From Anaerovibrio slackiae (lineage in GTDB: Bacteria; Bacillota; Negativicutes; Selenomonadales; Selenomonadaceae): a DNA stretch of 64,000 nucleotides. Position 1 is the first letter of the stretch, and the number at the start of each line of letters is the position of its first letter. The position numbers were made by a program, and so were the translations under genes. The notes below the pieces were generated by a model, which had not been told where the DNA came from, made no database searches, and saw nothing but the letters and a program-made list of their open reading frames with translations. Below are positions 1 to 9,002 of the stretch, piece after piece. Location of the stretch: contig NZ_VUNR01000010.1 of the NCBI RefSeq assembly GCF_009695585.1, forward strand, positions 27,373 through 91,372. The letters are read 5' to 3'.

Positions 1-246
1 GCTGTTAATGATGTCGTGGTTATCGGATTTTTGGCCGGAGACTGTTTCATTTTCGCCAGTCAGCAGCCATATCGGTGACACGCCTAAAAAAGCCGCAATT
101 GCGACTATATACTTTGCAGGAGGATCACTGCCACGGGATTTCCAGGAGGTAACGGTGCTGGGAGCAACATTTATACTGGCAGCAAGTGCCCGAAGCCGTG
201 CGTTATCCTGTCCCATACGTTTAAAAATGCGTTGACATATACTCAT
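1..246 (-). CDS. Partial CI/XRE-like helix-turn-helix repressor (3' end outside window)
   Basis: An open frame of 82 codons runs leftwards from an ATG at 246 and leaves the window without a stop. Residues about 12-60 read as a small HTH domain of the phage CI type: a run of alanines and leucines, then VAPSTVTSWKSRG as the recognition-helix region, then a second helix ending in GVSPIWLLTGE, the usual end of such N-terminal domains. Such proteins bind operator DNA as dimers. It is divergent from the autotransporter gene at 494, and inverted half-sites in the shared intergenic region could be its operators (inference). The effector domain is not visible, so phage origin versus host regulator cannot be decided. 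Confidence 0.7.
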   Translation of the reverse strand, partial: MSICQRIFKRMGQDNARLRALAASINVAPSTVTSWKSRGSDPPAKYIVAIAAFLGVSPIWLLTGENETVSGQKSDNHDIINS

Positions 247-313
247 AATTGGTCACATCCTTGTAAAAAGCATGGAAAAACGCTGAATTTTCAATTATTT
301 TTCATGTAGGGTA

Positions 314-342
314 TTGAAAATATACGCAATTGAGAGTATAAT
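314..342 (+). promoter_or_regulatory. Sigma-A promoter with operator-like half-site in the spacer
   Basis: TTGAAA (314-319), 17-bp spacer, perfect TATAAT (337-342), about 150 bp before the autotransporter ATG. The spacer contains ATACGCAATT (322-331); the inverted word AATTGCGTAT recurs at 413-422, and ATTGCGTT lies at 393-400. Half-sites placed like this between -35 and -10 are typical of repressor control; assigning them to the adjacent HTH protein is inference. Confidence 0.6.
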
Positions 343-493
343 AAACGCATAGTTGTTTAAAAGTTAAAATTTCATACGAAAATGCAAAAGGGATTGCGTT
401 CATAACCCATCAAATTGCGTATTTATTATTATATCACAAAATGATTGGGTAAGTCCGCGTTACCGGAAAATAAGGTATGGGAGGATATTCAAT

Positions 494-2626
494 ATGAGGA
501 TGAAAAAGAGCAATAAGAAGCTGGCGGCTTTAGTTGGCTTGACATTAGGGTTTTATGCAGCTCATAGTGTTACCTTGTATGATGCGCCGTTAAATGATGG
601 TTGGGGCATAAGTGTTGCTTGTGCAGAAGAAAGCGGTGGCGAAGGCAGCGGCGGTGAAGGCAGCGGCGGCGAAGGCAGCGGCGGCGAAGGCAGCGGCGGC
701 GAAGGCAGCGGCGGTGAAGGCAGCGGCGGTGAAGGCAGCGGCGGTGAAGGCAGCGGCGGTGAAGGCAGCGGCGGTGAAGGCAGCGGCGGCGAAGGCAGCG
801 GCGGTGAAGGCAGCGGCGGCGAAGGCAGCGGCGGTGAAGGCAGCGGCGGCGAAGGCAGCGGCGGTGAAGGCAGCGGCGGCGAAGGCAGCGGCGGTGAAGG
901 CAGCGGCGGTGAAGGCAGCGGCGGCGAAGGCAGCGGCGGTGAAGGCAGCGGCGGTGAAGGCAGCGGCGGCGAAGGCAGCGGCGGCGAAGGCAGCGGCGGT
1001 GAAGGCAGCGGCGGCGAAGGCAGCGGCGGCGAAGGCAGCGGCGGCGAAGGCAGCGGCGGTGAAGGCAGCGGCGGCGAAGGCAGCGGCGGCGAAGGCAGCG
1101 GCGGTGAAGGCAGCGGCGGCGAAGGCAGCGGCGGTGAAGGCAGCGGCGGCGAAGGCAGCGGCGGCGAAGGCAGCGGCGGTGAAGGCAGCGGCGGTGAAGG
1201 CAGCGGCGGCGAAGGCAGCGGCGGCGAAGGCAGCGGCGGTGAAGGCAGCGGCGGTGAAGGCAGCGGCGGTGAAGGCAGCGGCGGCGAAGGCAGCGGCGGC
1301 GAAGGCAGCGGCGGTGAAGGCAGCGGCGGTGAAGGCAGCGGCGGTGAAGGCAGCGGCGGTGAAGGCAGCGAAAGCGGCATAGAGAGCGCAATTGCCGCAG
1401 CAGATGAGGTATTGCAGTCTGTGAGTGAAGCTGTTGGTGGTATAGTTGAGCTTGATGCAGTAAAAGTAGCTTCAGTTGATCCATTCAAGTCTGTTTTGCC
1501 AAATGCAAATGATATAGCAAAACTGCTAAACCCTAGCGCAGAGCAAATTGCAGAAATAAGCGCAGCACGGTCGGCATTGTTGGAAGCTCGTGCAGAGCTT
1601 GTGGCTTTTGTCAACAATAGCCGGGTAAGGATTTCTACGGAGGAAGCAGTACAGCAGATTGCTGAAATAGATGAAAGGCTGGATGCTCTTGATTTAGAAA
1701 AACAGGCAGCTAGAATAACTGCTGCTGTCCAGCAGGCAGGTAAAACTGCAGCTGCCCCTGGCGTAACTTCTGCCCGTGCCGCAACTGCCATCACCAACGT
1801 GCTGACAAACAACGTGGTGAACCGTACTGCGGAAATCCGTGGCTTTGCTTCCGCAGTTGATGAGGGACGCCCTGCTCCTGACAAGATGTGGTTCCAGTAC
1901 AAGCATACCAACATGGATGTAGATGGCGGCGATGTTTATAACAAGTCCACCATTAACACCAACAACTTCCAGCTGGGTTATGATACCCAGATTGGCGAGA
2001 ACGATTACCTGGGTGCTTATATCGGCACTACTACTGGCAATGCAGATTTCAATGGCCCGGCTCAGAGTGGGCGCATTGATATTGACAACTCCTTTGACTT
2101 TGGTGTGTACGGTACTCATATGCTGCCGAATGACCAGTATATTGACTACATGATTCATACCGGCAAGTTTGACAGTGAGTATGACAGCAGCAAGTGGGGA
2201 ACTACGGACACAGGTGCTATGCTGGGCTACGGCGCAAAGATTTCCCAGAGCGACCGCCTGACTCTGAACCCTTACATCCAGCTGGCTTATGATAAGATTA
2301 GCGTGGATAGCTATACCACCAGGGTTGGCAACGTAATCAAGAGCGATGACAGCAACAACTGGACTGCTAAGCTGGGTGTAAACCTGATTGATGCCAGCGG
2401 ATTGTATGGCGGTGTTGCTTATAGCAGGGGACTTTCCGGCAGCTACAATGCCTACATCAATGGCGTGGCTATGCCTACTAATGATTACAATGCCAACGTG
2501 CTGTACCTGAGTCTTGGCTACCGTGCAAGCATGGCAAAGAATGCAGTGCTTGACCTTTCCATGGAGAAAACATTCATGGATTACAAGGGATGGACTGCGG
2601 CAGGCAAGGTGAATTTCTACTTCTGA
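494..2626 (+). CDS. Autotransporter-type surface protein with long GSGGE repeat
   Basis: 710 residues. ATG at 494 follows a GGGAGG ribosome site. The N-terminus has a basic stretch and a hydrophobic core (about residues 10-30), and secretion cleavage is plausible near SVACA-EES (about 45). Residues 46-291 are tandem GSGGE. Residues about 292-455 are alanine- and glutamate-rich and probably helical. From about 460 to the end, alternating aromatic/polar strands ending in VNFYF fit an autotransporter outer-membrane barrel with the usual terminal phenylalanine. This implies a diderm envelope with the repeat exposed as an acidic, flexible stalk. No catalytic or adhesin fold is recognisable in the passenger part, so adhesion or spacer function is only inferred. 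Confidence 0.8.
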   Translation: MRMKKSNKKLAALVGLTLGFYAAHSVTLYDAPLNDGWGISVACAEESGGEGSGGEGSGGEGSGGEGSGGEGSGGEGSGGEGSGGEGSGGEGSGGEGSGGEGSGGEGSGGEGSGGEGSGGEGSGGEGSGGEGSGGEGSGGEGSGGEGSGGEGSGGEGSGGEGSGGEGSGGEGSGGEGSGGEGSGGEGSGGEGSGGEGSGGEGSGGEGSGGEGSGGEGSGGEGSGGEGSGGEGSGGEGSGGEGSGGEGSGGEGSGGEGSGGEGSGGEGSGGEGSGGEGSGGEGSGGEGSGGEGSESGIESAIAAADEVLQSVSEAVGGIVELDAVKVASVDPFKSVLPNANDIAKLLNPSAEQIAEISAARSALLEARAELVAFVNNSRVRISTEEAVQQIAEIDERLDALDLEKQAARITAAVQQAGKTAAAPGVTSARAATAITNVLTNNVVNRTAEIRGFASAVDEGRPAPDKMWFQYKHTNMDVDGGDVYNKSTINTNNFQLGYDTQIGENDYLGAYIGTTTGNADFNGPAQSGRIDIDNSFDFGVYGTHMLPNDQYIDYMIHTGKFDSEYDSSKWGTTDTGAMLGYGAKISQSDRLTLNPYIQLAYDKISVDSYTTRVGNVIKSDDSNNWTAKLGVNLIDASGLYGGVAYSRGLSGSYNAYINGVAMPTNDYNANVLYLSLGYRASMAKNAVLDLSMEKTFMDYKGWTAAGKVNFYF
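631..1365 (+). repeat. 15-bp tandem repeat, 49 units, inside the autotransporter gene
   Basis: Forty-eight copies of cagcggcggYgaagg run from 646 to 1365 with no indels; one degenerate copy precedes them. The only variation between the 48 units is C or T at one glycine wobble position. Since 15 bp is five codons, copy-number change would alter length but keep frame. The reading frames on both strands stay open through the array, a by-product of the unit. Confidence 0.97.
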
Positions 2627-2670
2627 TAAGTGGTGTCCCAACTCCAAAAGGTAAGATGATTTTAGCAGAA

Positions 2671-2707
2671 AGCTTCTGTTTCCGTTTTGCGGAGGCAGGG
2701 GCTTTTT
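2671..2707 (+). terminator. Rho-independent terminator of the autotransporter gene
   Basis: A 14-bp stem (2671-2684 with 2690-2703, including G-U pairs), a 5-nt loop and a following T run, 45 nt after the stop codon. Confidence 0.75.
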
Positions 2708-2768
2708 GCATTAGCATAACCGTGCATTATAGGATAAAAAATTACACAAAAAATCCTGCAATATCACA

Positions 2769-2797
2769 TTGCAGGACACAAACGTATTTGCTATAAT
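2769..2797 (+). promoter_or_regulatory. Promoter of the structured RNA
   Basis: TTGCAG (2769-2774), 17-bp spacer, TATAAT (2792-2797). Transcription would begin near 2804, exactly at the left arm of the long-range stem described next. Confidence 0.6.
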
Positions 2798-2803
2798 AAA
2801 AAT

Positions 2804-2960
2804 GGTGCTACCATAACGGTAGGCGGTTAGCCATCCTGAACACGATAATGATAGGCAAAGATATTAACGATAGACAGAAATAACCGCCGGACGCCAAACG
2901 AGTGGTTATTTTGACTAACATCGGGGGCTAACCGTCTACTGGTAGCACTTTCTCTATATC
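2804..2960 (+). ncRNA. Candidate structured small RNA / type I toxin-antitoxin-like locus
   Basis: The outer arms GTGCTACC (from 2805) and GGTAGCAC (to about 2949) pair. Just inside, GGCGGTTAGCC pairs with GGCTAACCGTC. An internal hairpin has AAATAACC against GGTTATTT around 2878-2917. A T-rich tract follows the right arm. On the minus strand a short hydrophobic frame, RLFLSIVNIFAYHY, overlaps, resembling from memory the small membrane toxin loci of Firmicutes where such hairpins are common. The frame breaks before a good start, so a toxin cannot be claimed. 6S-like or antisense RNA are alternatives. Confidence 0.4.
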
Positions 2961-3010
2961 TATTATAAAGACGGGGGTTATTTTTGCAAGGGGATTTTGA
3001 GGTGGTTGGC

Positions 3011-3835
3011 ATGAGGGGTATGATATTGCTGAACAGGGTGCTGGCAGGGCTGATAATTTGCGTATTTTTGCTGCCTGTTGCGTATTGCCGGGCAGGGGAA
3101 AGGGAAGAAGCGGCTATCAGGTATTTTACGGCGGAGCCTGCCGGGCGGTACTATATGTATTCCTTTCTGCGTGAGAAGCTGAAGGGTGAGGAAGCTTTGC
3201 CGGAGGAGGAAGACAGGGTACGGCGGTTGCTGGAGAAGCTGATAACAGCGGCAATTAGCGTACATGAAATTTCAGGGAATGGGGAGAGCTGGCAAGGGGA
3301 CAGTGAACCCTGGGTGCTGGTGACGCCCAACGAGAAGTTTAATGCCTACGCTTTGCCGGGGGGAATTTTTGTGGTGAACCGTGGCGTGCTGAATATTTTA
3401 TCAGATGATGAGCTGGCAGTTATTCTGGCTCATGAGCTGGGGCATCAGGTGCTGGGGCATCCTGTGGCGGCCATGAAGCGTTCACCGCTGGCCTGCCGTT
3501 ACCTGCGCCGGGCGGCAAAGGAGCTGGCAAAGGAACTGGCGGCAGAAGGGCAGGCAGGTGATGCGGAACCTGAAAATACGGAGCTGGCTAGAAAATCCGT
3601 AGAAGCCTTCTGGGAAGCGGTGCAGCTTTCTCATGTGCTGAAACGAGAGGAAAGGGAAGCAGATGAATGGGCGGCGCAGCTGATTGCCACCAGCGGCTTT
3701 GATGTATATGCGGCTGTCAATCTCTGGCCCTGGCTGGAGGAATTGTATGGCCCTGTGCCCAATGCCAGCAACCACCTGAGCTACAAGGAGCGCAGTAAAA
3801 TATATGAAGCGGCAGGCCGGTATGTAGAGCAGTAA
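3011..3835 (+). CDS. M48-family zinc metallopeptidase, exported
   Basis: 274 residues from the ATG at 3011, chosen because GAGGTGG lies just upstream; an in-frame TTG at 2984 has no such site. Residues about 4-25 form a hydrophobic signal or anchor. The zinc motif HELGH is at about 141-145, within LAHELGHQVLGHP, and the third ligand glutamate is in EREADEW near residue 216. The layout matches periplasmic M48 peptidases of the BepA/LoiP/YfgC type, which in diderms act in outer-membrane protein quality control. The C-terminal TPR domain of BepA is absent. The exact substrate is unknown. Confidence 0.85.
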   Translation: MRGMILLNRVLAGLIICVFLLPVAYCRAGEREEAAIRYFTAEPAGRYYMYSFLREKLKGEEALPEEEDRVRRLLEKLITAAISVHEISGNGESWQGDSEPWVLVTPNEKFNAYALPGGIFVVNRGVLNILSDDELAVILAHELGHQVLGHPVAAMKRSPLACRYLRRAAKELAKELAAEGQAGDAEPENTELARKSVEAFWEAVQLSHVLKREEREADEWAAQLIATSGFDVYAAVNLWPWLEELYGPVPNASNHLSYKERSKIYEAAGRYVEQ

Positions 3836-4046
3836 GTGGTTTGCAATGATTTTTAGCTTATAAGCAAAATATTTCTGCACGCTTTCATTTTCTATGGTAA
3901 AATGGTATAGCATTTGTTGGAAGCACAATTGTATTTTGACGGTTGCGTGGCAATATGCACATATTTCTTGTTTATTTTGCGATTTTGCCTGCCTATGCCT
4001 TTGACTATGCTTATGCTGGCTGGCAGGCTGGAAAGGGGATACTGTA

Positions 4047-4493
4047 GTGAAATTAGTGATTGGCTGCGACCACGGCGCGGTAGAGCTGAAGGATTCCGTG
4101 AAGAAGGTTCTGGCTGAGTTTGAGGATATTAAGGTGGAGGATGTAGGCACATTTGACGGCAATTCCGTGGATTATCCTGATATTGCGGAGAAGGTCTGCG
4201 GCAAGGTTGCCAGCGGCGAGGCTGACAGGGGCATTGTGCTCTGCGGCACCGGCCTGGGGATTTCTATTGCTGCCAACAAGGTCAAGGGCATCAGGGCGGC
4301 TCTCTGCCATGATGTGTTCTCTGCCCGCATGTCCCGTGAGCACAACGATGCCAACGTGCTGGCTATGGGGGGCAGGGTAATCGGCTTCGGGCCTGCCGGT
4401 GAGATTGTCCGCGTCTGGGTAACTACCGATTTTTCCCATGAGGAACGCCATCAGCGCCGTATTGACAAGATGATGGCTTTGGAGAATAAGTGA
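4047..4493 (+). CDS. rpiB: Ribose-5-phosphate isomerase B
   Basis: 148 residues, GTG start at 4047 giving MKLVIGCDHG, preceded by AAAGGGG. It interconverts ribose 5-phosphate and ribulose 5-phosphate in the pentose phosphate pathway. Asp8 and His9 in GCDHG and Cys66 in LCGTGLG correspond to the catalytic residues of E. coli RpiB, and the anion-binding segment IAANKVKGIRAA follows. Length matches the RpiB/LacAB family. It lies 50 bp before glyA and is probably cotranscribed, as in many Firmicutes where rpiB, glyA and upp cluster. A galactose-6-phosphate isomerase role is unlikely without lac genes nearby. Confidence 0.95.
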   Translation: MKLVIGCDHGAVELKDSVKKVLAEFEDIKVEDVGTFDGNSVDYPDIAEKVCGKVASGEADRGIVLCGTGLGISIAANKVKGIRAALCHDVFSARMSREHNDANVLAMGGRVIGFGPAGEIVRVWVTTDFSHEERHQRRIDKMMALENK

Positions 4494-4543
4494 TGTATTT
4501 TTTATGATATATTTAAGAGTGTATTTTAGGAGGATTTATTTAG

Positions 4544-5791
4544 ATGGCTTTGATGAATGATTTGAAAACCGTAGATCCTGAGGTGGCAGCAGCGATTGAT
4601 GCGGAGCTGAACCGCCAGCGCAACAAGCTGGAGCTGATTGCTTCTGAGAATATTGTCAGCACGGCAGTAATGACTGCCCAGGGCAGCGTGCTGACCAACA
4701 AGTATGCCGAGGGTTATCCTGGCAAGCGTTATTATGGCGGCTGCGAGCATGTGGATGTGGTTGAGCAGCTGGCTATCGACCGGGCCAAGGAGCTGTTCGG
4801 TGCCGGGTATGCCAACGTGCAGCCTCATTCCGGTGCCCAGGCCAATATGGCAGTTTTCTTTGCCCTGCTGACCCCTGGCGATACCGTTATGGGCATGAAC
4901 CTGACTGATGGCGGCCATCTTACCCATGGTTCTCCTGTCAATATGTCCGGCAAGTATTTCAACATCGTGCCTTATGGCGTAAGTGCTGAGACTGAAGCCC
5001 TGGACTATGACGAGGTGCAGAGGATTGCGGAGGAGTGCAAGCCGAAGCTGATTGTGGCCGGTGCTTCTGCCTACGCCCGTACCATTGATTTCCCTCGCAT
5101 GGCGGAAATCGCCCACAGTGTAGGCGCATACCTCATGGTGGATATGGCGCATATTGCCGGCCTTGTGGCAGCTGGCTATCATCCGAGCCCTGTGCCTTAT
5201 GCTGATGTGGTAACTACCACTACCCACAAGACTCTCCGTGGCCCTCGCGGCGGCCTCATCCTCTGCAAGGATGCTGAGTTTGGCCAGCAGTTCAACAAGG
5301 CTATCTTCCCTGGCATCCAGGGCGGCCCTCTCATGCACGTTATTGCAGGCAAGGCAGTAGCCTTGAAGGAAGCCCTCTCCCCTGAGTTCAAGGAGTATGC
5401 GGCCCAGATTATCAAGAATGCCAAGGCTTTGGCTGATACCCTGGCGGCAGACGGCTTCCGCATTGTTTCCGGCGGCACTGACAACCACCTGATGCTGGTT
5501 GACCTGACCAGCAAGAACATCACCGGCAAGGTGGCTCAGAACCTTTTGGATGAGGTGGGCATTACTGCCAACAAGAACACCATTCCATTTGAGAAGCTGA
5601 GCCCGTTCGTAACTAGCGGCATCCGTCTGGGCTCTCCTGCTTTGACCACCCGCGGCTTCAAAGAGGATGACATGGTAGAGGTTGCCAATATTATTGCCCT
5701 GGTGCTGGACAATCCTGAGGATGAGTCCGCCCGTGAGCAGGCACGTCAGCGTGTAGCGGCTCTCTGCGCCAAGTATCCTCTGTATGAGTAA
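4544..5791 (+). CDS. glyA: Serine hydroxymethyltransferase
   Basis: 415 residues from the ATG at 4544, with AGGAGG ten bases upstream. The PLP enzyme converts serine and tetrahydrofolate to glycine and methylene-tetrahydrofolate, feeding thymidylate and purine synthesis. The PLP lysine is Lys229 in [20 protein letters not shown] near the N-terminus and the folate/PLP site HSGAQANMA are present. Full length and well conserved. It lies between rpiB and upp on the same strand, and a stable hairpin before upp may end or attenuate the transcript. Confidence 0.97.
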   Translation: MALMNDLKTVDPEVAAAIDAELNRQRNKLELIASENIVSTAVMTAQGSVLTNKYAEGYPGKRYYGGCEHVDVVEQLAIDRAKELFGAGYANVQPHSGAQANMAVFFALLTPGDTVMGMNLTDGGHLTHGSPVNMSGKYFNIVPYGVSAETEALDYDEVQRIAEECKPKLIVAGASAYARTIDFPRMAEIAHSVGAYLMVDMAHIAGLVAAGYHPSPVPYADVVTTTTHKTLRGPRGGLILCKDAEFGQQFNKAIFPGIQGGPLMHVIAGKAVALKEALSPEFKEYAAQIIKNAKALADTLAADGFRIVSGGTDNHLMLVDLTSKNITGKVAQNLLDEVGITANKNTIPFEKLSPFVTSGIRLGSPALTTRGFKEDDMVEVANIIALVLDNPEDESAREQARQRVAALCAKYPLYE

Positions 5792-5834
5792 ACAATCATA
5801 GTCGTTTGACATTAATATTTTGCATAAATACCAG

Positions 5835-5866
5835 GCTGGGGGCGTGGAGATTTAGCCCCCGGCTTT
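5835..5866 (+). terminator. Terminator or attenuator between glyA and upp
   Basis: GCTGGGGGC (5835-5843) pairs with GCCCCCGGC (5855-5863) over an 11-nt loop, followed by TTTG only. The short U tract means partial termination or attenuation is as likely as a full stop. Confidence 0.5.
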
Positions 5867-5907
5867 GTAGTATGGTATGAAATTTTGACTTTGAAGGAGT
5901 GGTTGAA

Positions 5908-6546
5908 ATGGCAGATTTGAAGGTAACTGTGATTGATCATCCGCTGATTCAGCACAAGCTGACTATCATGCGCATGAAGGAGACCGGCACCAAGGATTTC
6001 CGCCAGCTGCTGGAGGAAATCAGCATGCTGATGACTTATGAAATCACCCGGGATTTTCCTTTGAAGGATGTGGAAATCGAGACTCCGATGGGCAAGTGCA
6101 CAGGCAAGCAGCTGGCTGCCTCCCGAAAGGTGTGCGTGGTGCCTATCCTGCGTGCAGGGCTGGGGCTGCAGAGTGGCGTGGTAAACATGATTCCTACCGC
6201 CAAGGTAGGCCATATTGGCCTGTACCGTGACCCGGAGACACTGAAGCCGGTGGAGTATTACTGCAAGATGCCTAGCGATATTGCGGAGCGCACCATGCTG
6301 GTGGTGGACCCGATGCTGGCAACTGGCGGCTCCGCCTCGGCAGCTATTACCATGCTGAAGGAGAAGGGGGCGAAGAACCTTATTCTCATGTGCCTGGTGG
6401 CAGCACCGGAGGGTGTGCAGGTCATCAATGAGGATCATCCTGATGTGCCTGTCTATGTGGCTGCGGTGGATGACCATCTGAATGACCATGGATATATCGT
6501 GCCGGGACTTGGTGATGCCGGTGATAGAATCTTTGGAACAATCTAG
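5908..6546 (+). CDS. upp: Uracil phosphoribosyltransferase
   Basis: 212 residues from the ATG at 5908; AAGGAG at 5893-5898 fits this start better than the upstream GTG at 5899. It makes UMP from uracil and PRPP (pyrimidine salvage). The PRPP loop is at about residues 131-144, [13 protein letters not shown], and the C-terminal uracil-binding [13 protein letters not shown] is present. Length is normal (about 209 in the family). Its TAG stop is followed after only 3 nt by the end of palindromic element A, so that element may form the 3' end of this transcript. Confidence 0.96.
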   Translation: MADLKVTVIDHPLIQHKLTIMRMKETGTKDFRQLLEEISMLMTYEITRDFPLKDVEIETPMGKCTGKQLAASRKVCVVPILRAGLGLQSGVVNMIPTAKVGHIGLYRDPETLKPVEYYCKMPSDIAERTMLVVDPMLATGGSASAAITMLKEKGAKNLILMCLVAAPEGVQVINEDHPDVPVYVAAVDDHLNDHGYIVPGLGDAGDRIFGTI

Positions 6547-6549
6547 GTG

Positions 6550-7007
6550 AATTTCAGTTTATACAGCGGTTGGCAGTTGCAAGTTTCGTCAGCCACTTCG
6601 CCCCCCTATTTCAGGCTTATTCGTAAAGCTGTATGGGGCACTATGGTAACAAATAATGTATGTGGTTCTGTCATTTTGTTTATATCTGTTCAGACAAAGA
6701 AAGGGATGAGTGAGGACAGTACCCATAGAAAACCTTTGTTGTACCTCGGTGCGCGGCGGGTGATATGCCGGTGGCATATCACCCAGCACAAGACAACTGC
6801 AATGCGTTGTCTTGTGCTGCGACTACGCAAGCCGTAGGCGTAGCAAGAGCTTAGCATCCGCTAGGTACAACTAGGAGCGCGAGCGTGTTTTCTATGGGTA
6901 GCTGTCCCGCTCAGCCCATTTTTAGTCTGAACAGAATCCACAAACTAACAAAACTTATCCGTTAATGTTCCAAAAGTCTCGTACCTTCACGACGATAAAC
7001 TGAAATT
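6550..7007. repeat. Palindromic element A (single-core, nested hairpins)
   Basis: Perfect 12-bp terminal inverted repeats AATTTCAGTTTA (6550-6561) and TAAACTGAAATT (6996-7007). Inside, CTGTTCAGAC (6686-6695) pairs with GTCTGAACAG (6925-6934), and TACCCATAGAAAAC (6720-6733) with GTTTTCTATGGGTA (6887-6900). The central loop holds two further hairpins: GGGTGATATGCC/GGCATATCACCC (6758-6784) and GCACAAGACAAC/GTTGTCTTGTGC (6786-6817). No convincing coding frame. Related copies lie at 24.5, 45.6 and 52.1 kb. Confidence 0.9.
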
Positions 7008-7123
7008 TATATACTAATAACTATTCATTTACGTCAATTTGTGTTAAAATGGGACATAAGAATAAAAAGCAATGCTTTTCAAGCAGGTTTTTGATAAGGG
7101 TTCAAAACAGGAGGGGTAAATTT

Positions 7124-8308
7124 ATGCAGAGCTTTGAGTATTATAGCCCGACAGAAATCATCTTTGGCAAGGGGGCCGAGGAAAAGACGGCAGAGAAGGT
7201 AAAGAAGCATGGCGGCAGCCGTGTGTTCATAGTATATGGCGGCGGCAGCGTGGTCAAGAGCGGCCTTCTGGCAAGGCTCCAGAATCAGCTGGAAGCAGCC
7301 GGCATCCCTTATGACTCCATTGGCGGCGTGCAGCCGAATCCGCTGATGTCCCTGGCGAGAAAGGGCATACAGCAGGCACTGGAGTTCAAGGCTGATTTCA
7401 TTCTGGCAGTAGGCGGCGGCAGCGTAATCGACACATCCAAGGCTATTGCCCACGGCATTGCCGATCCTGAGGTGGATATCTGGGAGTATTGGAGCGGCAA
7501 GCGTCCTATTACCAAGACCACCCCTGTAGGCGTGGTGCTGACCATCTCCGCGGCAGGCAGCGAGACCAGCAACTCAGCTGTGCTGACCAATGACGAAATC
7601 GGCAAGAAGTGTGGTACCAACACGGATTTGAACCGCCCGCGCTTTGCCATCATGAATCCGGAGCTGACCTATACCCTGCCACCTTATCAGATTGCCTGCG
7701 GCACTGCCGATATTATCATGCACACCCTGGAGCGCTACATGACCCACACCGAGGGCAACAACTTTACTGACCGGGTGGCAGAGGAGCTCATCAAGAACGT
7801 GATGAAGTTCGGCAAAAAGGCACTGGCAAACCGCAAGGACTACGAGGCCATGAGCGAGCTGATGTGGTGCGGCAGCGTGTCCCATACTGGCTTTACCGGC
7901 CTGGGGCGTGTCATGGATTTCGCAGCCCACAAGCTGGGCCATGAGCTGGGCGGCAAGTTCAACATCACCCACGGTGCTTCCCTGACCATTATGTGGCCTG
8001 CCTGGGCAAGGCATGTGTACATGGACAAGCCGGAGCGCTTCGCCCAGTTTGCAGAAAGGGTATGCGGCGTCAACTCCGGCACCGTGGAGGAACGTGCCCG
8101 TGCCGGTATCCGCACCATGGAGGAGTTCTTTAAGAACGACCTGGGGCTGCCGACCTGCTTCTCCGAGTCCGAAATCGGCGTGCAGGATGAGTCCGTGCTG
8201 GAATACCTGGCAGATATGTGCACTGGCGGCGGCAAGAACAAGGTTGCTAACTTCCGTCCTCTGGACAGGGAAAACTGCCTGGCTATCTACAGGGCTGCCA
8301 ACCATTAA
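7124..8308 (+). CDS. Iron-containing alcohol dehydrogenase (butanol dehydrogenase-like)
   Basis: 394 residues from the ATG at 7124 behind GGAGGGG; upstream in-frame starts lack a ribosome site. Group III metal-dependent alcohol dehydrogenase that reduces aldehydes with NAD(P)H in fermentation. Nucleotide-binding GGGSVIDTSKA is at about 96-106. Metal ligands are expected in GTADIIMH (about 193) and in DFAAHKLGHELGG and NITHGASL (about 265-285). Overall it resembles the BdhA/YqhD branch. Substrate specificity cannot be read from sequence. It is monocistronic, between element A and a bidirectional terminator. Confidence 0.9.
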   Translation: MQSFEYYSPTEIIFGKGAEEKTAEKVKKHGGSRVFIVYGGGSVVKSGLLARLQNQLEAAGIPYDSIGGVQPNPLMSLARKGIQQALEFKADFILAVGGGSVIDTSKAIAHGIADPEVDIWEYWSGKRPITKTTPVGVVLTISAAGSETSNSAVLTNDEIGKKCGTNTDLNRPRFAIMNPELTYTLPPYQIACGTADIIMHTLERYMTHTEGNNFTDRVAEELIKNVMKFGKKALANRKDYEAMSELMWCGSVSHTGFTGLGRVMDFAAHKLGHELGGKFNITHGASLTIMWPAWARHVYMDKPERFAQFAERVCGVNSGTVEERARAGIRTMEEFFKNDLGLPTCFSESEIGVQDESVLEYLADMCTGGGKNKVANFRPLDRENCLAIYRAANH

Positions 8309-8416
8309 GCCATTTCCTTGCCTGAGAGGCAAATCTGACTGGCAGGGAGACTTGCCGATGATGCAAATTTGTCTGTGATGTGAAGGCTCAGTCTGGGCTT
8401 CTAATTTCTGGCAATA

Positions 8417-8473
8417 AAAAACTCCGTTGTTTACCACAATCCTGAGGGAGGCAGGTAAATAGCGGAGTTTTTA
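8417..8473. terminator. Bidirectional terminator between adh and korC
   Basis: AAAACTCCG and TTTACC on the left pair with GGTAAA and CGGAGTTTTT on the right, giving A-rich and T-rich flanks for both converging transcripts. Confidence 0.8.
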
Positions 8474-8477
8474 TTTT

Positions 8478-9002
8478 TTATTTTACAGCATCATAGCCCA
8501 GCTGCAATGCCTTCATGTTTGCCTCGATGGTATGAGGCGGTACCCGGTGGGAAACGGCAGTCTTGACGGTTTCCAAATCTACCAGGCCGATGATTTTGGT
8601 CAGTACCCCCAGAGCCACGATGTTGGCAAAAAGGGACTTGCCAACCTGCTCAATGGCAATCTTGGTAATCGGCACCCGTACAATGTTCTTGAAGGCTGGC
8701 GGCTCAGGTACCAGGTCGGTGTCCAGCACCAGGATGCCGTCCTCATGCAGGTCGCCATAATACTTGTCAGCAGCCTTCTGAGTCATGGCAAGCACCACAT
8801 CAGGAGTCTTGACATGAGGATGATAGATAGGGCCGTCATCGATGATGACCTCGGACTTGGAGGCACCGCCGCGAGCCTCCGGGCCGTAGGACTGGGACTG
8901 AACTGCTTCCTTGCCCTCTGCTACAGCAGCCTCGGCATAAATAATGGCAGCGGTGATAACACCCTGACCGCCGGAACCGGACAATCTAATCTGCTTTCTC
9001 AT
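8478..9002 (-). CDS. korC: 2-oxoacid:ferredoxin oxidoreductase, gamma subunit
   Basis: 174 residues, last gene of korDABC. The gamma domain of 2-oxoacid:ferredoxin oxidoreductases joins CoA-dependent oxidative decarboxylation of a 2-oxoacid to ferredoxin reduction. The signature RLSGSGGQGVITA is at the N-terminus and SYGPEARGG near residue 40. Its ATG overlaps the korB stop by one base (TAATG), so translation is coupled. The four-gene order delta-alpha-beta-gamma favours 2-oxoglutarate (Kor) over pyruvate as substrate, but branched-chain 2-oxoacids remain possible. Confidence 0.88.
   Translation of the reverse strand: MRKQIRLSGSGGQGVITAAIIYAEAAVAEGKEAVQSQSYGPEARGGASKSEVIIDDGPIYHPHVKTPDVVLAMTQKAADKYYGDLHEDGILVLDTDLVPEPPAFKNIVRVPITKIAIEQVGKSLFANIVALGVLTKIIGLVDLETVKTAVSHRVPPHTIEANMKALQLGYDAVK

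Noticed and set aside
612..1382. Alternative long open frames through the repeat (Ala/Lys-rich on plus strand, Leu-Pro-Ser-Pro-Pro on minus strand)
   Set aside because: They exist only because the 15-bp unit has no stop in any frame; they lack ribosome sites and proper N-termini, and the sense frame has a signal peptide and barrel.
2804..2960. 6S RNA identification
   Set aside because: Length and promoter fit, but the open central bubble inside a long rod was not evident; the internal hairpin suits another class better.
3482..4162. Long minus-strand frame across the M48 gene and rpiB
   Set aside because: It is antisense to two well-supported genes, has no family motifs, and its composition follows from the opposite strand.
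6550..7007. CRISPR array or integron attC array as an explanation for the palindromic elements
   Set aside because: There are no regular direct repeats with unique spacers and no cas or integrase gene; the structure is inverted and nested.
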